From WHSW01 sp963740055 (GTDB lineage Bacteria > Actinomycetota > Thermoleophilia > Solirubrobacterales > 70-9), in the NCBI GenBank assembly GCA_963740055.1, contig CAVUCL010000005.1, positions 1-64,000 on the forward strand: a DNA stretch of 64,000 bases, read 5' to 3'. Positions 8,382-18,200 of this stretch are shown in pieces (positions within the stretch are counted from its first letter, which is position 1; each line of letters begins with the position of its first letter). The notes under the pieces were generated by a model. The model had not been told where the DNA came from. It saw only the letters and a program-made list of their open reading frames with translations, and did not search any database. Both the position numbers and the translations under genes were made by a program.

Positions 8382-9794
8382 TCATCCGAGGCGCCGCAGC
8401 ACCGACGCCGCGGCGTTCGCTCCGCCCATCCCGTGGGCTCCGGGCCCCGGCGGCGTCGCCGCCGAGCAGATGTAGATCCCGTTCCCGCAGTGGTAGGGGT
8501 CGAGCGCGAGTCGCGGGCGGGCGATCAGCTGGCGGACGTCGTTGGCGCCGGTGATGATGTTGCCGCCCACGTAGTTCGGGTTCGCGGCCTCGAACTCGGG
8601 CGCCGAGCGGCTGACCGTCTCGACGATGCGCTCGCGCAACCCGGGCGCGAAGCGCTCGATCTGGGCGATCATCGCCTCGCCGGCGTCGCCGCCGTAGCCG
8701 GACGGAACGTGCGCGTAGGCCCAGACCGGATGGACGTCGCCGTCCGAACGTGAGGGATCGGCGAGGTACTGCTGACCGACGAGCACAAACGGCCGTTGCG
8801 GCATTCGCCCGCGGTTGACCTCCGCCTCCCCGGCGGCGATCTCCTCGAGGCTGCCCGCCGCGTGCACCGTCCCGGCTCGCCGGCACGGCTCCGCGGTCCA
8901 CGGCACCCCGCCCTCGACCGCGAGGTCGAGCTTGAACGCGCCCGGCCCGTGGCGATAGCGCCTCAACGCTCGCGCGACCCGCGCCGGCAGGCGCTCACCG
9001 GCGATCGCGGCGACGTCCCGCGGCGCCAGGTCGAACACGAACGCATCGGCTTGGCCGAGCTCGTCGATCGAGCGCACCCGAGCGCCGGTCTCGATCCGGC
9101 CGCCGTGCGCGCCGACCACGGTCGCCAGCGCGCCCGTGATCGCGCCCGAGCCGCCCTTGGCCACCGGCCACCCGTACGCGTGGCAGGCGCAGGTCAGCGC
9201 CATCCCGACCGCGGCGCTGAACGGTCGGGTGAGCGGGCTGAACGAGTGCGCGGCGACGCCTCCGAACAGCGCCGCCGCGGCGCTCGAGCCCAAGCGTCGC
9301 GCGAGGGTGGTCGCCGGGGTCATCGCGCGGAGGCCGAACTTGGTCAGCAGCAGCGGATGACTGGGGAGGTGGAGGACGGGCCCGACGAGATCATCGCGGT
9401 TGAGCTCCGCAAAGTGATCCGCCGGCCCGGCGAAGACGGCCCGCCAGCGCCGGCCGGCGTCGCCCAGGCCCGCGGCGGTGGCGTCCAGCGAGCGCAGCAT
9501 GGCCGCGGCGCTGCCGCCGTCGAACGGGTGCGCGAGGTCGACCTCGGGGTGCAGCCATTCGAGGCCGTGCTGCTCCAGCCCGAGCGCCCCGAGCCCCGGC
9601 GAGTGGGCTGCCAGCGGGTGGAAGGCCGAGCAGTGATCGCTGATCAGCCCCGGCCGGAGAAGCTCGGAGCTGCGAGCACCGCCGCCGATCGCCGCGTCGG
9701 CCTCGAGCACCGTCACCTCGACTCCCGCCCGGGCGAGGGTGGCGGCCGCGCAGAGCCCGTTCGGGCCCGAGCCGACGACGATCGCGGTGCTCAT
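8382..9794 (-). CDS. Phytoene-dehydrogenase-like FAD oxidoreductase
   Basis: A 470-residue flavoprotein of the CrtI/PYROXD2-like superfamily. It has the N-terminal FAD-binding VVGSGPNGLCAAATLARAG and a Glu at the end of the second strand, the CHAYGWPVAKGGSGAI mid-region characteristic of these enzymes, and a C-terminal GNGIYICSAATPPGPGAHGMGG FAD motif. No carotenoid genes lie nearby, so a lipid or polyprenyl substrate is guesswork. Its ATG overlaps the stop of the DUF3556 gene (ATGA), indicating that the two products work together. Confidence 0.8.
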   Translation of the reverse strand: MSTAIVVGSGPNGLCAAATLARAGVEVTVLEADAAIGGGARSSELLRPGLISDHCSAFHPLAAHSPGLGALGLEQHGLEWLHPEVDLAHPFDGGSAAAMLRSLDATAAGLGDAGRRWRAVFAGPADHFAELNRDDLVGPVLHLPSHPLLLTKFGLRAMTPATTLARRLGSSAAAALFGGVAAHSFSPLTRPFSAAVGMALTCACHAYGWPVAKGGSGAITGALATVVGAHGGRIETGARVRSIDELGQADAFVFDLAPRDVAAIAGERLPARVARALRRYRHGPGAFKLDLAVEGGVPWTAEPCRRAGTVHAAGSLEEIAAGEAEVNRGRMPQRPFVLVGQQYLADPSRSDGDVHPVWAYAHVPSGYGGDAGEAMIAQIERFAPGLRERIVETVSRSAPEFEAANPNYVGGNIITGANDVRQLIARPRLALDPYHCGNGIYICSAATPPGPGAHGMGGANAAASVLRRLG

Positions 9795-11584
9795 GCCGCG
9801 GGCGCCGAGTGCGCGCCCTCGGCGGCGGACCAGGACACCTCGACCGGAATCGTCCCCGAGCCGTCGAGCCAGGGCTCGCGCGCGGTCATCTCGCTGGTGC
9901 GGACGTGGCCCTCCTCGATCATGCCCGTGCGGACGTCGAACAGCCGGTAGCGCTGCTTCGGGTCGCGGAAGGTGTAGGTCGGTTGCGACTCCAGGGTGAC
10001 GATCCTGATGTCACCCTCGTCGAGGTCGAGCCGTTCCTGCACGGCGGCGAGCAGCTGCTCGTTGTGGAAGTGGCCGTCGCCGAAGTTCCACCCGAGCAGC
10101 GCCCCCGCGACCAGCTCGCCCTCGCGCACGGAGTAGGCGTCGAGGTCGTCGACGAGCCGTGGCAGGAGCCCGTTCAGCGCCCGGCCGTGCGAGTGCATCG
10201 CCCGGAAAGCCTGCGCCTTGTAGAGCAGGAGCTCGGCGGTCTCGTCGTCGTAGATCCGGGCGATCTGGGTGCCGGCGAACTTCGCGCTCTTGGTGATCTC
10301 GTCGTCGAGCCGGCGCTCGATCTCGCCGTCCCTGCGAAACAGCCACGCGCTCGTCGCCCAGTTGCCGGCGTAGTAGAGCATCGCCCAGAGGAAGGAGAAG
10401 TTCTGCGGTCGCAACCGCCCAAGGGTCGGGATCACGAGCCCGCAGAGCACGAGGATCGCGATCAACAGCGGGTCATCGAGAGTCGAGAAGGGCACGTCGG
10501 CGTACTCGCCGAACAACCAGACGATCCCGAACATCATCAACAGGTTCCACTCGAGCGGCACCCCGAGCGGGAACGTCGAGGTGATGTGAATGTGGAAGAT
10601 CAGCGCGATTGCGACCGCGATCGCCGTGAACGCGCCGCCGCTGGAGACGAGCAGCAGGATCGGGAACGTGAATTCGAGGAAGGTCCCGAAGTGGGCGGCG
10701 AGGTGAGCGTGCAACGACGGCTTCAGGCTCGCGGGCGGATCGGCGTAGAGCCGGCGCTTCATCCTCCGCGAGCGGTTCCAGGGCGTGTTCGAGACCATCA
10801 CCTGGATCACGTAGGAGAAGTGGTGGGTGAGCTTCGAGCTCGCGGCGCCGATCCAGACGAAGACCAGCACCAGCTGCGAGGCGATCACCAGGTTGCCGAG
10901 CGGGAACAGGAAGGCGACGAAGAGCGGCCCGTAGACGTCGGGCCGCGCCTGCATGAAGGTGACCTTGTCGCGCAGGCCAAGCAGCGCCCAAAACCCGAGC
11001 GCGACGGCGACGGCGCCCGGCGCGAGCTGTCCCGCGCCGACGTCGTCGAAGATCGCCAGCGCGCCGCCGTCGGTGATCGGCTGGCCGTGGGCGAGGAGCA
11101 GGTAGCCGAGGCTGAGGTACAGGCCCGCCGCGAGCCCGACGTCGAGCCAGGTGCGCGTTGTTCCCTCGGTCAGCGGCACGCGGCTCGGGAACGGCGGGAG
11201 GCGCAGGCAGCCCGGGCGCAGCCAGTAGAGCGGACCGCCGATCGGCGGGTTGAAGCGGAACGTGAGTGGCATCGAGCCCGAGCCGAGGCCGAGGAACTCC
11301 CAGAGCACGACCAGGACGACGACCTTCTGCCAGACGATCGGTTCGCTCCACCACTCGCCGAAGCTGCCGATGCCGCCGAGCCCCGGCGTCACGGCTCCGA
11401 TCAGGGCCAGCCCGCCGACCGCGAACACGACCAGCTTCGCGAGGTAGAGGAGGTTGATCAGCCAGGGGGACCCGAACCCGTTCAGCGCCCAGTCCTGCGC
11501 CAGCGGCCTGATCCGCTCGAGGTACGGCTTCGTCCTCCACTCCGCGACGTCGACGGGCGGCGGTGCCGGCTCGATGAATCCCAC
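9791..11584 (-). CDS. DUF3556 integral membrane protein
   Basis: A 597-residue polytopic membrane protein with about eight to ten hydrophobic segments (for example LAKLVVFAVGGLALIGAV, VVVLVVLWEFLGLG, FTAIAVAIALIFHIHIT), then a cytosolic C-terminal domain of about 200 residues. It matches the DUF3556 family known from mycobacteria, with conserved THHFSYVIQVMVSNTPWNRS and HLAAHFGT segments. Function is unknown. The GTG start is preceded by AGGAGA at good spacing. It is the first gene of an operon with the FAD oxidoreductase and divergent from the methanethiol-oxidase gene. Histidine-rich membrane segments hint at cofactor or metal binding. Confidence 0.8.
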   Translation of the reverse strand: MGFIEPAPPPVDVAEWRTKPYLERIRPLAQDWALNGFGSPWLINLLYLAKLVVFAVGGLALIGAVTPGLGGIGSFGEWWSEPIVWQKVVVLVVLWEFLGLGSGSMPLTFRFNPPIGGPLYWLRPGCLRLPPFPSRVPLTEGTTRTWLDVGLAAGLYLSLGYLLLAHGQPITDGGALAIFDDVGAGQLAPGAVAVALGFWALLGLRDKVTFMQARPDVYGPLFVAFLFPLGNLVIASQLVLVFVWIGAASSKLTHHFSYVIQVMVSNTPWNRSRRMKRRLYADPPASLKPSLHAHLAAHFGTFLEFTFPILLLVSSGGAFTAIAVAIALIFHIHITSTFPLGVPLEWNLLMMFGIVWLFGEYADVPFSTLDDPLLIAILVLCGLVIPTLGRLRPQNFSFLWAMLYYAGNWATSAWLFRRDGEIERRLDDEITKSAKFAGTQIARIYDDETAELLLYKAQAFRAMHSHGRALNGLLPRLVDDLDAYSVREGELVAGALLGWNFGDGHFHNEQLLAAVQERLDLDEGDIRIVTLESQPTYTFRDPKQRYRLFDVRTGMIEEGHVRTSEMTAREPWLDGSGTIPVEVSWSAAEGAHSAPAA

Positions 11585-11720
11585 GATCGCTCTCCTGTGC
11601 TGAAAGCTCCGGTGACGGAGCCCGACGCTGACGCCGGATGGCCGCTACCTCGCCGGGTGGGACCCTACTTCCCCTCGGGTATAGAGTCCGAAGTGATTCA
11701 AGGTCGACGAAGGGGGCTTT
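11585..11720. promoter_or_regulatory. Divergent promoter region between DUF3556 and SBP56 genes
   Basis: On the plus strand GTATAGAGT about 30 bases before the ATG and the GAAGGGGG ribosome-binding site fit a promoter for the SBP56 gene. On the minus strand AGTAGGGTCC about 80 bases before the GTG fits one for DUF3556. The -10-like boxes are only about 20 bases apart, so joint control is likely. Confidence 0.4.
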
Positions 11721-13127
11721 ATGCCTGAGACCACGGATCCCACGTTCTACCGGTCGCCCGACGCCGCAATCGCCGCGCCCGGTGAGAGCCTCGCCTATGT
11801 CGCGGCGTTCGACCCGGCGGGCAAGCAGCGCGACGCGATGACGGTGATCGACTGCGACTCGAGCTCCGCCAGCTACGGAAAGGTGGTCGGCTGGACCGAG
11901 CTGCCGACCGCGGGCAACGAGCTGCATCACTTCGGTTGGAACGCCTGCTCCAGCGCCCTATGTCACGAGGGTCACAGTGGCGCTCTCGAGCGCCGCTATC
12001 TGATCGTGCCGGGCCTGCGCTCGTCGCGCACCTACGTGCTCGACACCGGGCCGGACCCGCGGCAGCCGCAGGTAGTACGCACGATCGAGCCCGAGGAGCT
12101 GGCGCAGAAGGCCGGCTACTCCCGCCCGCATACGGTGCACTGCGGACCGGGCGGCATCTTCATGTCCAACCTGGGTGGCGCCAACGGCGGTGATGGCCCT
12201 GGTGGGGTGGCGCTGATCGACCACGACACGTTCGAGGTCACCGGCGCGTGGGAGACCGACCGTGGCGAGCAGTACTTCGCGTACGACGTCTGGTGGCACC
12301 TGAACGAGGACGTGGCCATCACCTCGGAGTGGGCGACGCCTTCGATGATCGAGGACGGGCTGAACCCCGACGACCTCCTGGGAAAGCGCTTCGGCCACCA
12401 CCTCGACTTCTGGAGCCTCTCCGAGGGCAGGCTCACCCAGCGCGTCGACCTCGGCGACGAGCATCAGATGGTGCTCGAGGTCAGGCCCGCTCACGACCCC
12501 CGCGAGACGTGGGGCTTCGTCGGGGTGGTGATCAGCGTCGAGGACCTGTCCGCGTCGGTGTGGCTGTGGCACCGCGAAGGTGACAGCTGGGCGGCGAAGA
12601 AGGTGATCACCATCCCCGCGGAGCCGGCCGAGACCGACCAGCTCCCGCCCGCGCTCCAGCCCTTCGGTGCGGTTCCGCCACTCGTCAGCGACATCGACCT
12701 GTCCGTCGACGATCGCTGGCTGTACGTGTCGTGCTGGGGTACGGGGGAGCTCAAGCAGTACGACGTGAGCGATCCGCATAACCCGAAAGAGGCGGGCTCG
12801 GTGCGTCTGGGCGGCATTGTGAGCCGCACCCCGCATCCCGCCGCGCCCGAGCTGGCCCTCGCCGGCGCCCCCCAGATGGTGGAGGTGAGCCGCGACGGCC
12901 GTCGCGTCTACGCCACCAACTCGCTCTACGCCTCGTGGGACGACGTCTTCTACCCGGATGGCGTGGGCGCGTGGATGGTCCGCATCGACGCCGATAGCGA
13001 GTCCGGTGGCATGACCCTCGACCCGCGGTTCTTCCCGAACGGCGATGACTTCCGCGGACTACGTGTGCACCAGACCCGCCTCCAGGCCGGGGACGCATCG
13101 AGCGATTCGTACTGCTTCGTCGACTAG
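11721..13127 (+). CDS. Selenium-binding protein (SBP56) family, methanethiol oxidase-like
   Basis: A 468-residue beta-propeller protein of the SELENBP1/MtoX family, which oxidises methanethiol to formaldehyde, hydrogen peroxide and sulfide with copper. Family hallmarks seen are LPTAGNELHHFGWNACSSALC with the conserved cysteine cluster, RPHTVHCGPGG, LIDHDTFEVTGAWE, LSVDDRWLYVSCWGTGELKQYDVSDP, and the ending RVHQTRLQAGDASSDSYCF. No signal peptide is evident, suggesting a cytosolic location, whereas characterised bacterial MtoX is periplasmic. Whether this protein is a methanethiol oxidase is family inference. A good ribosome-binding site supports the ATG. Confidence 0.85.
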   Translation: MPETTDPTFYRSPDAAIAAPGESLAYVAAFDPAGKQRDAMTVIDCDSSSASYGKVVGWTELPTAGNELHHFGWNACSSALCHEGHSGALERRYLIVPGLRSSRTYVLDTGPDPRQPQVVRTIEPEELAQKAGYSRPHTVHCGPGGIFMSNLGGANGGDGPGGVALIDHDTFEVTGAWETDRGEQYFAYDVWWHLNEDVAITSEWATPSMIEDGLNPDDLLGKRFGHHLDFWSLSEGRLTQRVDLGDEHQMVLEVRPAHDPRETWGFVGVVISVEDLSASVWLWHREGDSWAAKKVITIPAEPAETDQLPPALQPFGAVPPLVSDIDLSVDDRWLYVSCWGTGELKQYDVSDPHNPKEAGSVRLGGIVSRTPHPAAPELALAGAPQMVEVSRDGRRVYATNSLYASWDDVFYPDGVGAWMVRIDADSESGGMTLDPRFFPNGDDFRGLRVHQTRLQAGDASSDSYCFVD

Positions 13128-13141
13128 GCGAATGTCGTCCT

Positions 13142-13157
13142 CGGGACACCGGTCCCG
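13142..13157 (+). terminator. Small GC hairpin after the SBP56 gene
   Basis: CGGGAC and GTCCCG pair around a four-base loop 15 bases after the stop codon. There is no T-run, so the terminator assignment is tentative. The rest of the roughly 255-base gap to the next gene shows no convincing feature. Confidence 0.3.
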
Positions 13158-13384
13158 GAACCGGGTGCGATAGCGCATGCCCCTCGAGTTGCCACTCGCG
13201 CACCTTCTCGGTATTCCGCTCGAGGAAGTCCTGCCCGCTGCGTTTGGCCTGGGCGTGGCCGCATATTTGCGCCTGCATTTCAGTTCATGGCGGAGATCAG
13301 GCGGGGGTACGCACCTCCAACGCTGACGCAGCCGATCCCGCGTTGTGCTGCGCGGACTGAGAGTCGCCGTTAGGACGAGCGGCG

Positions 13385-13804
13385 ATGGCGCGAGATACTG
13401 GGTGGGTCATCTCCCAGGAGAACGTCGAGATCGTGCGGGCTTCAATCGATGCCTTCAACCGCGGCGATGTCGACGGCGCGTTCAAGGACGTGAATCCGGA
13501 TTTCGAGTACGACCAGACGCGGGCGGTGGGCATTGACCGAGGCGTGTTCAACCTCGACGAGTTCCGAGACCTGCTAACCACGTTCACCGACACCTGGGAG
13601 TCCTTCACGATCGGTGCCGATGAGCTGATCGACGCAGGGGAGCATGTGGTGATGCCGTTTACGAACCTGACGCGGGGTCGCGATGGAATCGAGGTCCAGG
13701 CTCGCGGCGTCTGGGTCTGGACGATCCGCGACGGCTCGGTCGTGCGGGCGTGTCTCTACCAGGGGCTCGAAGAGGCCCTCGAAGCCGCGGGGCTCTCGGA
13801 GTAG
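13385..13804 (+). CDS. NTF2-like (SnoaL) family protein, copy 1
   Basis: A 139-residue small cone-fold protein. The core begins ISQENVEIVRASIDAFNRGD, the signature of a large Thermoleophilia-expanded NTF2-like family, and ends GVWVWTIRDGSVVRACLYQG before a Glu/Ala-rich helix. Compared with the next copies it has an eight-residue N-terminal extension, since its Met is MARDTGW. Such proteins bind small ligands or act as minor isomerases; none is known for this family. First of three tandem paralogues. Confidence 0.8.
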   Translation: MARDTGWVISQENVEIVRASIDAFNRGDVDGAFKDVNPDFEYDQTRAVGIDRGVFNLDEFRDLLTTFTDTWESFTIGADELIDAGEHVVMPFTNLTRGRDGIEVQARGVWVWTIRDGSVVRACLYQGLEEALEAAGLSE

Positions 13805-13807
13805 GCG

Positions 13808-14215
13808 ATGTCGCAGGAAAACGTCGAGATGGTCCGCGCCGCGGTGGAGGCGTGGAACCGAGGCGCCTGGGACGAGGCCCTGAGGGACGCCGCTCCGGAC
13901 TTCGAGCTCGACAACTCCTCCTCCGCGGGCGAGTGGCGCGGAGTTCACAAAGGCGCCGAGCAAGCGAAGCGAATGTGGGAAGCGTTTCTTGACCCCTGGC
14001 AGTCCGTGCGCATCGAGGTCAGCGAGTTCATCGAGGCCGGCGAGGGCGTGGTGGTAACACGCCAGAAGTCCAACTTCGTCGGGCGCGACGGCATCGAGCT
14101 GCCAGGGCCGATCCGCTCCGGATGGGTGTGGACGATCCGCGACGGCAAGCTCGCTCACCTCGCCGTCTACAGCGACCTCGACGAAGCCCTCGCAGCCGCC
14201 GGGCTCCGGGAGTAA
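13808..14215 (+). CDS. NTF2-like (SnoaL) family protein, copy 2
   Basis: A 135-residue paralogue starting MSQENVEMVRAAVEAWNRGA, only three bases after the stop of copy 1, so co-transcribed. It keeps the full fold: the DFELDNSSS strand, WQSVRIEVSEFIEAGEGVVV, GRDGIELPGPIRSGWVWTIRDGKL and the terminal helix. There is no obvious ribosome-binding site in the three-base gap, so translation is probably coupled. Function unknown. Confidence 0.8.
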   Translation: MSQENVEMVRAAVEAWNRGAWDEALRDAAPDFELDNSSSAGEWRGVHKGAEQAKRMWEAFLDPWQSVRIEVSEFIEAGEGVVVTRQKSNFVGRDGIELPGPIRSGWVWTIRDGKLAHLAVYSDLDEALAAAGLRE

Positions 14216-14218
14216 GCG

Positions 14219-14609
14219 ATGTCGCAGCAGAACATCGAGATCGTCCGCGCCGCCCTTGACGCCTACGACCGGGGAGACCTGGAAGCGCTGCTGAAGACTC
14301 GCGGCTCCCGACTGCGAGGTCGACTGGTCGCGGTCGATCGGCCCACAACGAGGGGTCTACGGGGTCGATGAGGCGTTCAGGGTGCTGCCCGGCGCGGCCT
14401 TCGAGTCCGTTCGCAACGAGGCCGAGGAGTTCTTCGAGGCCGGGGATCACGTGATCACGCCCGTGATCGGACACTTCCGGGGGCGCGACGGGATTGAGGT
14501 GACCGCCCGTTTCACCTACCTGTGGACGTTCCGCGACGGCGCCTGTGTGCGGATAACCCTCTATCAGGAGCGGCACGAAGCCCTCGACGCCGCCGGGGTG
14601 CGGGATTAG
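14219..14609 (+). pseudogene. NTF2-like family protein, copy 3, frameshifted
   Basis: It starts MSQQNIEIVRAALDAYDRGD three bases after copy 2. Near 14291-14300 the frame changes by +1: the continuing frame ends early, whereas the adjacent frame reads LAAPDCEVDWSRSIGP and then the normal FFEAGDHVITPVIGHFRGRDGIEV and RITLYQERHEALDAAG ending. One inserted base (or two lost) explains it. The rest of the protein is well conserved, so this is either a recent pseudogene or a sequencing indel. Confidence 0.7.
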
Positions 14610-14660
14610 CCAGAGCTAGGGCAGTGGCACCCCGGGTGCGGATGGGGGCGGCGACCCGGG

Positions 14661-15089
14661 CTATTGGGACGCGACCTGCGTCGGTGCGTCGGCGTGGCGC
14701 AGGTGCGGCTGGATCCGCCGGATCAGCACCAGTGTTCCGAGGCCGAGCAGGATCAGGCCGTAGGCGGCCCCGGCACCGATCATCGCCGCGCCCCAATCGA
14801 AGCCCGAGTTCGCCGGGCTCGCCTCGGGACCGACCTGGGCGACGAATGGCACCGCCCCGGATCCATCGCGGCGAAGGACGGGAACGCCGCCGCCGGGCGC
14901 CGGGTCGAACGGTTCGGCGCGATCACCGTCGCGGCGCAGCGTGATCTGGTCCTGGGCTGCGCTCGTGTTGGTCGGGCCGGTCTGATCCGCCGCGGCGGGA
15001 CCGGTGTCCTGTGCCATCGCCGGGACGACCGGAGAGATCGCCACCACCATCAGCATTGCCGCCGCCGTGATCAACCTTGATTGCCGCAT
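14661..15089 (-). CDS. Secreted/membrane-anchored small protein, function unknown
   Basis: A 142-residue protein with a Sec signal peptide (RQSRLITAAAMLMVVAISPV, cleaved after AMA), a low-complexity Asp/Ala/Pro-rich extracytoplasmic region of about 65 residues holding RRDGDRAEPFDP and RRDGSGAVPFV, and a C-terminal membrane helix (AYGLILLGLGTLVLI) followed by a basic tail. The internal ATG was chosen because it follows GGAGGA and opens the signal peptide. It is divergent from the AfsR-type regulator gene; a tethered cell-envelope role is plausible but unproven. Confidence 0.65.
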   Translation of the reverse strand: MRQSRLITAAAMLMVVAISPVVPAMAQDTGPAAADQTGPTNTSAAQDQITLRRDGDRAEPFDPAPGGGVPVLRRDGSGAVPFVAQVGPEASPANSGFDWGAAMIGAGAAYGLILLGLGTLVLIRRIQPHLRHADAPTQVASQ

Positions 15090-15242
15090 CGCGTCCTCCG
15101 TTCGATGACCTGACCAACGCCTCGCAGCGTGCAGGAGGGCGCTGAAGCGACGCTGAAATTCCTCCTGAGTCCCAGCGCAGTGCGGATTCGCCGGGGCTCG
15201 ACGGCTTCGATACCGGTGGTAGCGTCCGCGGCAGAGAGAGCG

Positions 15243-18200
15243 ATGGAGTTTCAGATCCTCGGGCCGCTCGAAGTGCGCCGTGAGGAGACTCTGGTGGCAC
15301 TGGGCGCAGCCAAGCAACGCGCGCTGCTCGCGATCCTGCTGATCCACGCGAACGAGCTTGTCTCCAGCGATCGCCTGATCGAGTCGCTGTGGCCGAAGCC
15401 GCCGCGGACCGCCGCCAACACGCTTCAGGTCTACGTCGGGAAGCTGCGCAAGGCCCTCGAGCCGATGCGATCGCCGGGGGCGTCAGGCGACATCCTGCTG
15501 ACCCGCCCTCCCGGGTACGTGCTCCGGACCGAGCCAGACGAGCTCGATGCCGACCGCTTTGAACGTCTGCTGGTCGAAGGCCGAGCGGCGGGCGAAGCGA
15601 ACGAGCACGGGACCGCCGCCAAACGGCTCCGTGAGGCGCTCGAGTTGTGGCGCGGGCCGGCGCTGGCTGACTTCACCTACGACCCCTTTGCTCAGGCGGA
15701 GATCGCCCGGCTGGAAGCGCTGAGACTTGACGCCCTGGAAGAGAGATTCGAGGCGGACCTCGCCCTGGGCAAGGCGGGGGACCTGGTCGGCGAGCTCGAG
15801 GCTCTGATCAGAGACAACCCGTTGCGGGAGCGCCTGCGCGGGCAGCTCATGCTCGCCCTGTATCGCTCCGGTCGGCAGGCGGATGCTCTCGAGGCCTATC
15901 GGCAGACGCGCAAGGTTCTCGACGAGCAGCTCGGCCTCGCCCCCAGCCGGCCGCTAGAACGCTTGCAGACGGCCATCCTCCGCCAGGAACCGGCGCTCGA
16001 GGTCTCGATCGAGACCGCGGCCGCCGCGCGTCCGATGCCGACCGCGGTCGACGGAGGCCCTTCCGAGATGCGGAAGACGGTGACCGTCCTGATCGCGCAT
16101 CGGCCGACTATCCGGGGCCTGGATCCCGAGGCTCTCGGCGACGCGGCCGAGCGTCACAGCGCAACCGTCGCGAGGACCGTGACTCGCTACGGCGGAACGA
16201 TCACCGGCAGCGTCGGCAGATCCGTGATCGCCGTCTTCGGGGTCCCGCGGGCCCATGAGGATGACGCGTTTCGGGCCGTGTCCGCTGCACTCGAGATCCG
16301 CGACGCCTGGGCTCGCGGTGCGATCGACTCTGACCCGGCGACCGGGGTGGGGGTCGTGACCGGTGAGGTCCTGGCGAGCGATCCCGGTACCGGCACGGTG
16401 TCGGTCGTCGGCGACCCGATCACCGCGGCGGCGGAGCTCGAGGACGCCGCGGCCGCCGGGGAGGTCCTGCTCGACGAGGAAACCGAGGGATTGATCCACG
16501 GACGCGCCCGGGTCGAGCAGGTGGAGACCGAGGCGGGCCCCGCCTGGAGGCTTCGCGACCTCGTGCGCGAGCGGCCGGCGGTCGGCTCGTTGAAAGCGCC
16601 GCTGATCGGCCGCGAGCCGGAGGTCGCCCGGCTGCGCCAGGCCTTCGAGCAGGCAACGCGCGAGCGCTCGCTCCACATGCTCACGATCCTCGGGACGGCC
16701 GGGATCGGCAAGTCGAGGCTCGCCCAAGAGCTCGCCTCGTTCGCCGCCGACCGGGGCACGGTTCTCGTCGGCCGGTGCGTGCCCTACGGCGAGGGCATCA
16801 CCTTCTGGTCCCTGCGCGAGATCGTCAGCCAGCTCGCCGCCCCCGGGCCCGATGGAGCGTTGCTCCCCGATCGCCACGAGGCACGGCCACTCGCCGAGGG
16901 CCTCCAGGACGCGATTGGCCACGAGGGGACCTCCGGTGATCGCGAGGAGATCTTCTGGGCGACCCGAAGCCTGCTCGAAGCACTGGCGAGAGACCGACCG
17001 CTGGTCGTCTTCTTCGAGGATGTGCACTGGGCCGAGCCCACCTTTCTCGACCTGGTCGAGTACCTGGCCGAGCGGGTGCGGGAAGCGCCGATCCTGCTCG
17101 TTTGCATCGCCCGACCGGAGCTGCTCGAGGGGCGACCCGGCTGGGGCGGCGATCAGCCGAACACGAGCCTTGTGGTACTCGAGCGCCTTCCGGAGGGTGA
17201 CTGCGAGGCGCTGATTGCCAATCTCGCCGGCGCGCTCGCCCCGGCCACGAGGGCACGGGTGCTCGAGACCGCCGGTGGGAACCCCCTGTTCATCGAACAG
17301 CTCGTCGCCATGCTCGCCGAAAGGGGAGATCACGAGGTCGAGCTGCCGATCCCGCCGACGATCGCGGCGCTGTTGTCGGCCCGCCTCGACCGCCTCGGGC
17401 CCGGCGTGCGCGCCGTGATCTCGCGCGCCGCCGTGGCCGGCAAGGAGTTCTCGACCGAGGCCGCGCTCGAGCTGCTGCCGGAGGATGCGCGCCCGTTCGT
17501 TGACCGCCATCTCGAGACCCTGGTGCGCAAGGATCTGATCGGGCCCGCTTCGTCACCGGGGCGCGGCGAGAGCTTTGGCTTCCGTCACGTCCTGATCCAG
17601 CAGGCCGCCTACCGGACGACCCCGAAGAGGGTCCGCGCGGAGCTTCACGAGCGTCTCGCCACCTGGATCAGCGACCCCGCGCGCAGTGGAGTCGGCGAGC
17701 AGGCCGAGGTCGTCGGCTACCACCTCGAGCAGGCGTTTCGCTATCGAGCCGAGCTCGGTTCGGTCGGTGAACCGGAGCTCGAGCTGGCTCGGCGGGCCGG
17801 TCACCATCTCGTCTCGGCCGGTCAGCGAGCGTTCCAGCGCGGAGACATGCCGGCCACGGCCAATCTGCTCGGTCGTGCCGCGGAGCTTCCGAGCTCGGAC
17901 GGCGAGACCGGCCTGGCGGCGCTCCCAGAGCTGGGGTATGCGCTGTTCGAGATCGGCGAGGTCGACGAGGCGAGCAGCGTTCTCGCCGATGCCCGAGCGC
18001 GAGCGCACGCCGCGGGGGAGCGGCATGCCGAATGGCGCGTCGCGATCACCCGCGCCCGAATCGAGATGTACAGGGATCCAGAGAAGATCGATCTCGATGC
18101 CCTCGCCGCCGAGACCGAGACCGCGATCGAGGTGCTCGGCGAGGTCGACGATCAGGCCGGGCTCGCGCGAGCGTGGATGGTCCTCTCGGACCTCCACTGG

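Noticed and set aside
9809..11728. A 639-codon open frame on the plus strand opposite DUF3556
   Set aside because: High GC keeps antisense frames open. The product is an Arg/Asp/Glu/Gln-rich polymer without domains, and the opposite strand encodes a clear membrane protein coupled to its neighbour.
13177..13326. Possible 49-codon gene (hydrophobic, starting MPLELPLAHLL) in the SBP56-NTF2 gap
   Set aside because: Reasonable composition but no ribosome-binding site, promoter or recognisable similarity; chance ORFs of this size are common at this GC content.
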